Part shown: positions 31,190-40,199 of the stretch, piece by piece
Position numbering within the stretch: the stretch's first letter is position 1
Layout: each line of letters opens with the position of its first letter
Assembly: GCA_016933535.1 (NCBI GenBank)
Contig: JAFGAS010000068.1
Span: 1-64,000, forward strand
Source of the DNA: Candidatus Zymogenaceae bacterium
GTDB lineage: Bacteria > Desulfobacterota > Zymogenia > Zymogenales > Zymogenaceae
Reading direction: 5' to 3'
DNA: 64,000 bases
The notes under the pieces: generated by a model
Seen by the model: the letters and a program-made list of their open reading frames with translations, nothing else
What the model was told of the DNA's origin: nothing
Databases searched by the model: none
Position numbers and translations under genes: made by a program

Positions 31190-31544
31190 TAGTGGTTAAA
31201 TTTGGATACAGTATACACAACACCACAAAAAAAATACAAAATTCACCTTTGCTACTTTCGATAGTATCATAGCGTTGTATGCGTGTAAAGAAAAAAATGT
31301 ATATATTTTCGTAAATATACTAAAAAGTTTTAGAATCAATATGAGTAATAGGAGATATGATTATTTATGGCATGATTTGAACAGTATAGTAACCGGCTCG
31401 TCGGAGCGCGATAAATCTTATCGACGATTGGCGCAACTGTACGCGGCTCCGGACGGTGTGCAATTATCTGATAGGGTAAGGCAGAGTAGGGAGATCACGC
31501 ATTCCAATACTCAGTATATCAATTATTCGGGCGACGGAAAATCA

Positions 31545-31577
31545 ATCCCACGGGCAAGGGAGATATGCCCGTGGGAT
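31545..31577 (-). terminator. Terminator-like hairpin after rpoH
   Basis: ATCCCACGGGCA...TGCCCGTGGGAT stem; short T run on the minus strand. Confidence 0.6.
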
Positions 31578-31585
31578 CTGTTGCT

Positions 31586-32440
31586 TTATTCCTGCAGGCC
31601 CGCCCACTGTTCAATGGCGGGATTCTTTCTCAGCTTTTTGAGGGCGCCTTCTTCAATTTGACGGATTCGCTCACGGGAGATGCCGAAGGTATCGGCAATA
31701 TCTGCCAACGTCTTGGGCTTGGTCGCCATTATCCTGTGTTGAATGATATAGGTTTCCTTTTCATTCAACAGGTTCAGGGCCTTTTTGATATCCGTCTTGA
31801 GCCGGGCCGTCTCCTGCTCATCGATCAGGGCAGCTTCCTGGGATGGATCCTCCGAGACGAAATCGATATAGGTTGCATCCTCGCCTTCTTTGACGGCGGT
31901 GTTCAGCGAGAGATCGCGGCCCGAGAGCCTGCCGTTCATGTCCCGGACCTCCCGGTACTTCACGTGAAGGGTATCGGCGATGGCGCCGATATCTTCGTCC
32001 GTAGGGGCGTCAATCCCGAGTTTCTTCTTGACCTGTCCCATCTTGTAGAAAAGCTTCTTCTGCGCCTGGGTCGTGCCGATCTTCACAAGGCTCCACGACT
32101 TGATGATAAAGTTCTGGATATAGGCCCTGATCCACCATACCGCGTATGAGATAAGCCGGAAGCCTTTTTGCGGATCGAACTTCTTGACGGCCTGCATGAG
32201 ACCGATATTACCTTCCTGGATAAGGTCCATGATCTTGAGGCCGTAATCGGAGTATTCATAGGCGACCTTGACCACAAAGCGGAGGTTTGATACGACCAGC
32301 TTATGGGCCGCTTCGATATCACTGTTTTCCCGCCACCTCACGCCAAGGTCGTATTCCTCTTCTTTTGTGAGGAGGGGAAATCTATTTATCTTATGAATAT
32401 AGAGCGTCAGGGCGCTCGTTTTTTCTGGCAGCATTTTCAT
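31586..32440 (-). CDS. rpoH: RNA polymerase sigma factor RpoH (sigma-32)
   Basis: SNLRFVVKVAYEYSDYGLKIMDLIQEGNIGLMQAVKKFDPQKGFRLISYAVWWIRAYIQNFI; RpoH-box-like AQKKLFYKM; start at 32440 has AAAGGAGATTGGGAATG SD. Confidence 0.92.
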   Translation of the reverse strand: MKMLPEKTSALTLYIHKINRFPLLTKEEEYDLGVRWRENSDIEAAHKLVVSNLRFVVKVAYEYSDYGLKIMDLIQEGNIGLMQAVKKFDPQKGFRLISYAVWWIRAYIQNFIIKSWSLVKIGTTQAQKKLFYKMGQVKKKLGIDAPTDEDIGAIADTLHVKYREVRDMNGRLSGRDLSLNTAVKEGEDATYIDFVSEDPSQEAALIDEQETARLKTDIKKALNLLNEKETYIIQHRIMATKPKTLADIADTFGISRERIRQIEEGALKKLRKNPAIEQWAGLQE

Positions 32441-32499
32441 TCCCAATCTCCTTTCGTGCCTTTTCGGGGTATATGTGGAATCGTTCATACCCCGGTTTG

Positions 32500-32526
32500 T
32501 TAGCACTCGATCCTAATGAGTGCTAA
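32500..32526 (-). promoter_or_regulatory. CIRCE operator upstream of rpoH
   Basis: TTAGCACTC-GATCCTAAT-GAGTGCTAA, exact consensus arms. Confidence 0.96.
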
Positions 32527-32554
32527 TTATACCTCGTAAAGATAATGAAATCAA
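32526..32554 (-). promoter_or_regulatory. rpoH promoter TTGATT-N17-TATAAT abutting CIRCE
   Basis: Minus strand TTGATTTCATTATCTTTACGAGGTATAATTAGCACTC. Confidence 0.75.
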
Positions 32555-32685
32555 GAACAATTTATCTGTGGGACGCGTTTTCCATATAAAAGGGTATTTC
32601 ATTGACATAGAGTCCCTATTAGTATACATTACTTCTTATATACTAATTAAGATGAAGAAATAAGAGAAACGTTTCATCCCTAAAA

Positions 32686-33660
32686 ATGAGATTCTTCAAG
32701 AAAAATATTACATCACCCTTTGACTACCGGACGCTGTATAAGTATCTTCCCGATAGGTACCGCCTCAAGGTCGGGCTGGCCCTCGGCAGTGGCGGTGCCC
32801 GGGGATTGACCCATCTGGGAGTAATCAGTGCCCTGACGTCTGCGGGGGTAAAAATCGACTTTGTTTCGGGGACGAGCGTGGGGGCGCTCGTCGGCGCGTT
32901 TCTTGCGGCCGGAAAGCTCGATGATCTCATCGCGTTCACAGCCCCCCTCACGCTCAAAGAGTCGCTGAAGATGGCCGACATCATGTTCCCCACCAGCGGA
33001 CTTATCGAGGGAAAGAAGATCGAGCAATTCCTCCGTAAACACCTCGGTACCGTGAAGATCGAAGATTTGCCGGTTCCTTTTGCGTGCGTCGCGACGAATT
33101 TCTATACCGGACAAGAAGTGCTTATAAACAGGGGCGATCTTGTGACGGCCGTGCGGGCCTCCATCTCAATCCCTGGTGTATTCAAGCCGGTCGCCGCCGA
33201 TGGCATGCTCCTGGTGGACGGAGGTGTGGTAAATCCGGTGCCGGTCCAGGTAGTCAGGGACCTCGGTGCCGAATTCATCATTGCCGTAGATATCAGCCCG
33301 GAAATCGCCAATAAAATGACGGTCCAACACCCTATTATCGATCCGGGCCAAGGGAGCGGGAAATCCAGAAAGGGAGAGGCCAGACTGCCCAATATTTTCG
33401 ACATTATTATGGGATCGATCATGATCATGGAATCCCAGATCGTCGATATGCGTATGAAGACCGAGTTGCCCGATGTCATCATAAGTCCGTCGGTATCCGA
33501 CATCGGAACATACGATTTTCATCGCTATCGGGAAGGGGTAGAACGGGGAGAATCCGCAGCGGGTCAGGTTATTTCTCAGATAAGGAAATACATCGGCCTG
33601 TATCGAAACATATCACAACAGAAGTCGGGGGGAAGGCGCCCCGACGGTATATTAACGTAG
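32686..33660 (+). CDS. Patatin-like phospholipase (RssA-like)
   Basis: ALGSGGARGLTHLGVI, VSGTSVGALVGAF, VDGGVVNPVPV. Confidence 0.92.
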   Translation: MRFFKKNITSPFDYRTLYKYLPDRYRLKVGLALGSGGARGLTHLGVISALTSAGVKIDFVSGTSVGALVGAFLAAGKLDDLIAFTAPLTLKESLKMADIMFPTSGLIEGKKIEQFLRKHLGTVKIEDLPVPFACVATNFYTGQEVLINRGDLVTAVRASISIPGVFKPVAADGMLLVDGGVVNPVPVQVVRDLGAEFIIAVDISPEIANKMTVQHPIIDPGQGSGKSRKGEARLPNIFDIIMGSIMIMESQIVDMRMKTELPDVIISPSVSDIGTYDFHRYREGVERGESAAGQVISQIRKYIGLYRNISQQKSGGRRPDGILT

Positions 33661-33702
33661 GGTCCGGCTGATTTCCGGAACATCCCAAAGGAAAGAACCG
33701 AT

Positions 33703-34605
33703 ATGATCGGCAAGAAGACAGCGGCAAAAGAGCAGGTGCTCTCGCGGCTTATTATCGAGAGCGCCGGTGATATCGCCCAGCGGATAAAGGCACAAGAGGT
33801 TTTCGTTATCCTGCAAGGACGGGATGACTATGAGCGGACGGCCGATCAGATCAAGAAGTTGAACGCCGTTCCGGTGGTGCGGGGAAAAGAATTCTTCCAG
33901 GAGGTGCTGTCCGTGCACGGCAAGGCCATCAAGGTGCCGGATATCAAGCTCACGCGCATGGGACAGATCAAGGTGGCGGTAATGCTGGCCATGTCCGGAA
34001 GCATCATCAAGCCGGGCGATCGGATCGTCTGCGTGACGGGGGTTGCCTCCTTTGGAAACAACGATTCTATCGTGGTAATCGATACGGGAAAGGAGCTTGA
34101 GATCTTCAGCTCCGCCAATCTGCTGGACATCCCGGATTCAGTCCGTGCGGATGTTTTTGAGACCGTTCTCAAGCTTGCAATGGAGCTGGCCGCCCGGGGC
34201 CGGGAAGGAAAATCCGTCGGGACCATCTTTGTGCTGGGGGACGAGGAGAGGGTATTGCAGCTCTCCCGCCAGCTGATTATCAATCCCTTTAAGGGCTATT
34301 CCGAGGAGGAACTCTCCGTACATGATCCCCAACTCCGGGACGCAATCAAGGAGTTTTCGGCGATTGACGGGGCCTTCGTTATTCGGGGGGACGGGGTTTT
34401 GATCACCGCCGGCAGGCACCTCAACGCCGCCCTCGAGGAAGAGGATATGCCGAAGGGATTGGGAAGCAGGCACGTGGCCGCCGCCGGAATTACCTCTCTG
34501 ACCGAAGCCATCGCCATCGTAATATCCGAATCTGCCGGAACGGTGAGGATATTCAAGAAGGGCAGGGTCTTTATGGAGATCGAGCGGCCCCCGATCGGTG
34601 CGTAG
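33703..34605 (+). CDS. Diadenylate cyclase (DAC/DisA_N) domain protein with N-terminal extra domain
   Basis: IDGAFVIRGDGVLITAGRHLNAA...GLGSRHVAAAGITSLTEAIAIVISESAGTVRIFKKG matches DAC DGA and (R)H(R)-type motifs. Confidence 0.7.
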   Translation: MIGKKTAAKEQVLSRLIIESAGDIAQRIKAQEVFVILQGRDDYERTADQIKKLNAVPVVRGKEFFQEVLSVHGKAIKVPDIKLTRMGQIKVAVMLAMSGSIIKPGDRIVCVTGVASFGNNDSIVVIDTGKELEIFSSANLLDIPDSVRADVFETVLKLAMELAARGREGKSVGTIFVLGDEERVLQLSRQLIINPFKGYSEEELSVHDPQLRDAIKEFSAIDGAFVIRGDGVLITAGRHLNAALEEEDMPKGLGSRHVAAAGITSLTEAIAIVISESAGTVRIFKKGRVFMEIERPPIGA

Positions 34606-34610
34606 GGCGC

Positions 34611-35546
34611 ATGAAGATCGGTCACCTTGATCTTCGCTCTCGCCTGCTGGCCGCCCCCATGGCCGGCGTCATCGACGTCAGTATGCGCATCCTCCTGATC
34701 CGATACGGGGCGGGCATGGTCTTTTCGGAGATGATCAGTGCGGAGGGCGTCAGGAGAAACCAGAAAGGAAGCACGGCCCTCATAACCTGCCATCCCCAAG
34801 AGTCGCCGTGCGCCGTTCAACTCTTTGGGAGAGACCCGTTGGTCCTTGCCGAGGCCGGCAGGTACGCGCAAGAACGGGGGGCGGCACTGATAGATATCAA
34901 CATGGGGTGCCCGGTTAAAAAGGTCGTCCGTCAGGGGGCGGGGGCGGCGCTCCTCAGAGAGCCGGAGTTGTGTGCACGGATCGTTGACTCGATGGTGCGG
35001 GCGGTAACGCTGCCGGTAACGGCCAAAATCCGTGCGGGATGGGACACAGCTTCGATAAACTATCGTGAGGTCGGCGCCCGGTTGATGGATGCCGGGGCCG
35101 CAGCGGTAATCTTTCATCCACGGACGGCCGTTCAGTTATTTACCGGAGAGGCGGACTGGTCTCTCGTGGGAGATCTGGCCGAATGTCTTCCCCTTCCGGT
35201 AATCGGCAGCGGGGATATCACGAGCCGCCGGCAGGCCTATGAGCGGATCGCCGAGACCGGCGCCGCCTTCGTCATGATTGGGAGGGCCGCCATGGGTCGG
35301 CCCTGGGTCTTTTCATTGGAGGCGCATGAACCGGCTCCACACGATCTCTATCCCATTGTCGGACAACATCGACTGCTCATTGAGGAACTCTATCCGCCGA
35401 GAAAGGCGGTCTCCGTCCTCAAGAGACACTGTGTCTATTATATACGTGGGCTCGCCGGAGCGGCGTCGATGCGGGCAACCCTGATGAAAAGCGAGACCAC
35501 GGATGCTATCATGGCGTTGATGAGCGATTACCTCTTGGGCGATTGA
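34611..35546 (+). CDS. dusB: tRNA-dihydrouridine synthase DusB-like
   Basis: LLAAPMAGVIDVSMRIL, IDINMGCPVKKVVRQGAGAALL, IMIGRAAMGRPW-type motif. Confidence 0.92.
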   Translation: MKIGHLDLRSRLLAAPMAGVIDVSMRILLIRYGAGMVFSEMISAEGVRRNQKGSTALITCHPQESPCAVQLFGRDPLVLAEAGRYAQERGAALIDINMGCPVKKVVRQGAGAALLREPELCARIVDSMVRAVTLPVTAKIRAGWDTASINYREVGARLMDAGAAAVIFHPRTAVQLFTGEADWSLVGDLAECLPLPVIGSGDITSRRQAYERIAETGAAFVMIGRAAMGRPWVFSLEAHEPAPHDLYPIVGQHRLLIEELYPPRKAVSVLKRHCVYYIRGLAGAASMRATLMKSETTDAIMALMSDYLLGD

Positions 35547-35556
35547 CGGAATATCC

Positions 35557-36915
35557 ATGCAACAGACTCTCGAATCTCAATCAGCCAAACAGGCGGTGAT
35601 TTTTCAGTTGGCCGACGATGCCGCGCGGGCAGTTACGGAGACACTGGAGGGACAAAGAATCACGGTCGGCCGGGAATCGCATCTGGTCGATCTGCGCCGC
35701 ATTCTGAAGACGGATCGCCCGGATTATCTCTTTATCGGATCATCGTATCTTCTCAAACGGGGGGAAGCCCTCTTGGCTTCGATTAAAAAGGGCCGACCCG
35801 ACATTCCGATTATCATCGCCGTTACCGGGAAGGATCGGGAGCGCCTCCTGCCGATGCTCGGATCCCACGTTTCCGGATTTCTCCACGAGCCCTACTACCA
35901 GAAAGAAATACTCTTTGTCCTTTCGTCGGCCGGCCGGATGATCGATACGGAGATAAGGAACAAGATCGCCCAGCAATTAGCGACAAACCTCGGTAATCCC
36001 CACAAGGTCTTCATAGGGAGGTCTCGCAACGCCCAGCAGGCGCGCAGGGATACAATAGCGGCCCGGAAGGGAAGCGGTCATGTCCTGTTTATCGGGGAGA
36101 GCGGAACGGGAAAGACGCAGCTGTCATTCTGCGTCCACCTGAAACCGGGGCGTTTCCTGGCTCCCCTGAGCCTTTACGATCCGCTCGTTGACCTGAAGAA
36201 GAAGAGACGAAGCGTCTCCCCGTTTGATGATGCCTATCCTTCGGGAACGTTGATTGTCAAGAACAGCCAGCGTCTTGTGGCACGGGAGGCGCTACTGATC
36301 GAGTCGATGCTCAATAAGGATGTCGGTTCGGGCAGGAAGGCGCCGCGGCTTATTATTCACCACGATCCCTCCCTCGGTATCGATGAACGGTTTGACCGAT
36401 CCCGATTTGCCCACGTGATCCGTATAGAACCCTTGCGGCAGCGTCCCGAAGATATCGGGGCGATATTCGGCTATTACGTGAATAGTCTTTCGGCGGCGCT
36501 CGGCAATCCGCAGGTTTCGATAACCCCCTCGGCACGAAAGATGCTTGTACGCTATTCGTGGCCGAAAAACGTTCGAGATCTCATCGGATTGGTCATTTTT
36601 CTTATGGTCACGGAAAACGGAGGAATGGTCGACCCGCTGTCGCTTCCCGATTTCATCACGCGAACCGACCCCGATCCCTTTGGAAGGCTCTCTCTGGAAA
36701 ACCTTCTCTCATCCAAACTAAAACCCATCGTATCCCAAATGGATCTTAACAAGGTCGAGGGTCTTTACAACATAATCATCGCCCGGGTGGAAATGCCGCT
36801 CATCAAACTGGTACTTGACCGAACCCACCGCAACCAGTCCCAGGCGGCAAAGATACTCGGCATCAACCGGAACACCCTCAAGAAGAAGATCGATGAGTAT
36901 CGGATCGGCAAATAA
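35557..36915 (+). CDS. Degenerate NtrC-family protein: pseudo-receiver, AAA+ without GAFTGA, Fis-type HTH
   Basis: Walker A GESGTGKT; degenerate Walker B GTLIVKNSQRL; RPEDIGAIFGYYVNSL; C-terminal NQSQAAKILGINRNTLKKKI. Confidence 0.75.
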   Translation: MQQTLESQSAKQAVIFQLADDAARAVTETLEGQRITVGRESHLVDLRRILKTDRPDYLFIGSSYLLKRGEALLASIKKGRPDIPIIIAVTGKDRERLLPMLGSHVSGFLHEPYYQKEILFVLSSAGRMIDTEIRNKIAQQLATNLGNPHKVFIGRSRNAQQARRDTIAARKGSGHVLFIGESGTGKTQLSFCVHLKPGRFLAPLSLYDPLVDLKKKRRSVSPFDDAYPSGTLIVKNSQRLVAREALLIESMLNKDVGSGRKAPRLIIHHDPSLGIDERFDRSRFAHVIRIEPLRQRPEDIGAIFGYYVNSLSAALGNPQVSITPSARKMLVRYSWPKNVRDLIGLVIFLMVTENGGMVDPLSLPDFITRTDPDPFGRLSLENLLSSKLKPIVSQMDLNKVEGLYNIIIARVEMPLIKLVLDRTHRNQSQAAKILGINRNTLKKKIDEYRIGK

Positions 36916-36943
36916 GGCGATCCGCCGATCCGACTGATTCCCC

Positions 36944-36972
36944 TTGACAGTGTGATTCCCTTTTTATATTAT
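36944..36972 (+). promoter_or_regulatory. Promoter TTGACA-N17-TATTAT upstream of gmhA
   Basis: Near-consensus hexamers at optimal spacing. Confidence 0.65.
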
Positions 36973-36999
36973 TGACTTCCCTATATTGCAGAGGAGTAT

Positions 37000-37581
37000 A
37001 TGGATCCGGTTATACGGGACGCGTTTATCGATTCTGCCCAGATTAAGACAAAATTCGCAGAGACATATGAAAAGAAGATCGACGAGGTAGCCGAACTGAT
37101 CGTCAAGGCCTTCAAGGCGGGCAATAAAGTGTTGTTGTTTGGAAACGGGGGGAGCGCGGCCGACTGTCAGCATATTGCGGCCGAATTCGTCAATCGTTTC
37201 AAGATAGACCGACCCCCTTTGCCGGCTATTGCCCTGACGACCGACACGTCGATCATCACGAGCATCGGTAACGATTTTGACTTTTCCGATATTTTTGTAA
37301 AACAGATTAAGGCCATCGGGACCAAGGGCGATATCGCCGTGGCTATCAGCACGAGCGGCAGGTCACCTAATATTACCAAGGCCCTGGATGCGGCCGCGAA
37401 GCTTGACATCATCACGGTCCTCTTTACCGGTGGGGACGGGGGGGCCGCCCTCGAAATGGCAGGGTATGTGTTTGTCGTCCCTTCGAATAGCACACCGCGG
37501 ATTCAGGAGGTGCACATCGTCCTCGGGCATGTCTTGTGCGAGCTGGTGGACAATAAGCTTTTCCCGGGTGCAGCCGCATGA
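37000..37581 (+). CDS. gmhA: Sedoheptulose-7-phosphate isomerase (SIS domain)
   Basis: LLFGNGGSAADCQHIAAEFVNRF; ISTSGRSPNITKAL. Confidence 0.93.
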   Translation: MDPVIRDAFIDSAQIKTKFAETYEKKIDEVAELIVKAFKAGNKVLLFGNGGSAADCQHIAAEFVNRFKIDRPPLPAIALTTDTSIITSIGNDFDFSDIFVKQIKAIGTKGDIAVAISTSGRSPNITKALDAAAKLDIITVLFTGGDGGAALEMAGYVFVVPSNSTPRIQEVHIVLGHVLCELVDNKLFPGAAA

Positions 37582-38543
37582 CCAGACGTGAGCCTATTGC
37601 CCTGGATTTATCGAGGATAAGGACTTATTCCCTGATGGATCGTACGAGCAAGGTAACGGTGGCCGATTTTGCCCGCCCGCCGGCGGTTGGACTAACGATT
37701 GGGGAGTTCATCGAGGGGCTGGGGAAAATCCTTGCCGCCGGGGACCTTAGGACGGTGATCGGGGCGGTTGTGAGAGCGGTTGAAGCCGGGCGGCCGGTAA
37801 TGGCCGCCATGGGCGCCCACGTTATCAAGGTGGGCCTTTCTCCCCTCATTATCGATCTTATGGAACGGGGAATCATCAGCCTGGTGGCCCTCAACGGCGC
37901 GGGAATCATACACGATTTTGAGCTGGCCTACGCCGGGTTCACCTCGGAAGACGTGGATACGGTCCTTGACGGTGGGGCATTCGGAATGGCCCGGGAGACG
38001 TCCCAATTTCTCAACGAGGCGGTCCGTGAAGGGGCGGGCAATGGTCAGGGCATCGGGCGTGCCGTTGGAGCGATGATCGAACAAAAGGGTCTTCCCTATC
38101 GTCAGCACAGCATCCTGGCGGCGGGGGTAAGGCTCGGCATTCCCGTAACGGTGCATGTGGCGCTCGGAACGGATATTATCCATATGCACCCGGATGCTTC
38201 CGGGGAGGCGATCGGCAAGGGATCGCTTATCGACTTTCACACGTTTGCCTCGGCAGTGGCCGGTCTTTCGGGAGGTGTCTACTTAAATATCGGTTCGGCG
38301 GTGATACTGCCGGAGGTCTTCCTCAAGGCGATCTCACTGGCACAAAACGTGGGTGCGACTATCGAGGACTTCACGACGGTCAATATGGATTTTATCCGCC
38401 AGTACCGTCCCCAGACGAATGTGGTAAGACGGCCGACGGCGAAAACGGGAAGGGGTATTACGCTGATCGGCCATCACGAGATTATGGTGCCGCTGGTCTG
38501 CGCGGGGATTATCGATGCCCTCGGGACACGGAAAAACAAATAA
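37578..38543 (+). CDS. Conserved protein, possible deoxyhypusine-synthase-like fold
   Basis: 321 aa; MDRTSKVTVADFARPP, LNGAGIIHDFELAYAG, GSAVILPEVFLKAISLA; family assignment from memory only. Confidence 0.45.
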   Translation: MTRREPIALDLSRIRTYSLMDRTSKVTVADFARPPAVGLTIGEFIEGLGKILAAGDLRTVIGAVVRAVEAGRPVMAAMGAHVIKVGLSPLIIDLMERGIISLVALNGAGIIHDFELAYAGFTSEDVDTVLDGGAFGMARETSQFLNEAVREGAGNGQGIGRAVGAMIEQKGLPYRQHSILAAGVRLGIPVTVHVALGTDIIHMHPDASGEAIGKGSLIDFHTFASAVAGLSGGVYLNIGSAVILPEVFLKAISLAQNVGATIEDFTTVNMDFIRQYRPQTNVVRRPTAKTGRGITLIGHHEIMVPLVCAGIIDALGTRKNK

Positions 38544-38604
38544 GCCGGTCTCAGAAGCGAAGAAGAAATACCCCCGATAGCTGACCGGCCGGAGGGTCGT
38601 ATTA

Positions 38605-38994
38605 ATGGTAAAAACGACAACAGCCTCGGCAGAAAACGGGCCTCAAAGTAAACGCGCCCGTCTGTTTGGATTATCGGCCGCTATCGGCGTCGGTATAATC
38701 CTGTCTGTGGCAGGAGCCTGGGTGGTCTATGGGTCCGCCGAGGGTATAATTGGGACCCGTGAACCTCTGGAGGTGGGCAGCGAGGCGGCAACGCCGCCCG
38801 GCGCTGCGTATCCGGATATATGGTCAACGGGGGAGGAGTTCGTCAACGGCCTTATGAATGGTTCAATCCGTTCCGAAACGGGCGTACGAATAGTCTCCCA
38901 ACTATTTATCAATGCGAGCGACGGTGTCTTGACCAAAGAAGAAATCGGGAGTATACTGCAACAGATGAGGCGCGTGCATGGCATGAGTCTTTGA
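38605..38994 (+). CDS. Single-TM membrane-anchored protein of unknown function
   Basis: 129 aa; one hydrophobic segment LFGLSAAIGVGIILSVAGAWVVYG. Confidence 0.55.
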   Translation: MVKTTTASAENGPQSKRARLFGLSAAIGVGIILSVAGAWVVYGSAEGIIGTREPLEVGSEAATPPGAAYPDIWSTGEEFVNGLMNGSIRSETGVRIVSQLFINASDGVLTKEEIGSILQQMRRVHGMSL

Positions 38995-39016
38995 GAAGAA
39001 TGATACCGAGGATGGC

Positions 39017-39406
39017 ATGGAAAATAAAAAACGGGTGCTCATCGTCGATGACAACCACTTCTTTCGGGAAGTCATGACCAATGAGTTCAGTGAGGCTGGC
39101 TTTGACGTATTTGCCGCCGAAGATGGCCAAGAGGGGCTCCGTAAGTTCGAGAAGATGCACCCCGACGTCGTCATCGTAGATAAAATCATGCCGAAGATGG
39201 GCGGCACGCGGTTTATGAAAAAAGCCCAGGAGCTCGATTTTTCCAAGGATGTCCTTTTTGTCACGGTTAGCTCGATGATATCGGAGCCACCTCACGAACA
39301 CCATCACGATGTCCTCGGCTCAAAGGTACATATCCCCAAGACCACCAGACCCATCGATATCGTGATCCTCGTGGAACAGCTTCTGTCGAGGAAAGCAGCC
39401 AAGTAA
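39017..39406 (+). CDS. Stand-alone receiver-domain response regulator with His-rich loop
   Basis: VLIVDDNHFFREVM...DVVIVDKIMPKMGG...VTVSSMISEPPHEHHHDVLGSKVHIPKTT. Confidence 0.85.
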   Translation: MENKKRVLIVDDNHFFREVMTNEFSEAGFDVFAAEDGQEGLRKFEKMHPDVVIVDKIMPKMGGTRFMKKAQELDFSKDVLFVTVSSMISEPPHEHHHDVLGSKVHIPKTTRPIDIVILVEQLLSRKAAK

Positions 39407-39470
39407 TCGGATTCGCATTCTTTCGGTATCATGCGTGCCGCCTAAAGAGGGCGGTATTTTACTTACACGA

Positions 39471-39490
39471 TGCCGGTATACTTACCGGCA
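39471..39490. other. Perfect 8-bp-stem hairpin TGCCGGTA-TACT-TACCGGCA
   Basis: Read directly, upstream of the siroheme-synthase-like gene. Confidence 0.6.
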
Positions 39491-39515
39491 CACGTCGAGC
39501 GCGGAGGTAGGATCG

Positions 39516-40199
39516 GTGGGCTTGTTCGGTATATTTTTAGAGCTTGCGGGCCGTGCCTGCCTCGTGGTGGGCGGTGGAGCCGTGGGGACCAGAAAAGTGA
39601 CATCGCTCCTGGACGCGGGAGGACACGTCACGGTGGTATCCCGGGAGCTAACGTCGGAGCTGAGAAAACTCATCGACGAGGGTGAGGCGGCCTATATCAG
39701 CGGGTCGTTTGAGCCCGAGCACCTTACGGGTGTGTCTCTGTGCGTTTCGGCAATGGATGAGCGCGACGAAAACGAAAAGGTGGCCGGATCCTGCCGGGAG
39801 CACGGAGTGCTCGTCAACGTCGTAGATGACCCCTCTCTCTCCGACTTCTTCTTTCCTTCGGTGGTGCGCAGGGGGGACCTGGTGATCGCCCTTTCTTCGG
39901 GCGGTGTTGCGCCGTCGATGATAAAGCGGATTCGGCAGGACCTGGAAGCACAATACGGTCGGGAGTATGAGCCCGCCCTTAAGATCCTGGGACGGCTCAG
40001 GGAAAGGCTCAGAGAGGCCGGCGTTACGGGAGACAGCCTGGCCGACGTCATGGGACGGGCGGCCGATCTTCCCCTGGCGGCGATGATATCCGACAAGCGG
40101 GGCGACGAGATTATCCTGAGGATACGGGAGGCCCTCGTCGACGGCGGCGTGGCAGGGACCGTCGAGATTAACGACCTGTTGGATACTGAGAAAAGATGA
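39516..40199 (+). CDS. Precorrin-2 dehydrogenase/sirohydrochlorin ferrochelatase (CysG N-terminal-like)
   Basis: VGLFGIFLELAGRACLVVGGGAVGTRKVTSLLDAGGHVTVVSREL; SDFFFPSVVRRGDLVIALSSGGVAPSM. Confidence 0.88.
   Translation: MGLFGIFLELAGRACLVVGGGAVGTRKVTSLLDAGGHVTVVSRELTSELRKLIDEGEAAYISGSFEPEHLTGVSLCVSAMDERDENEKVAGSCREHGVLVNVVDDPSLSDFFFPSVVRRGDLVIALSSGGVAPSMIKRIRQDLEAQYGREYEPALKILGRLRERLREAGVTGDSLADVMGRAADLPLAAMISDKRGDEIILRIREALVDGGVAGTVEINDLLDTEKR

Noticed and set aside
31275-31661. 128-aa ORF called as a gene
   Set aside because: Its C-terminal third overlaps rpoH antisense and the terminator hairpin; kept only as a low-confidence observation
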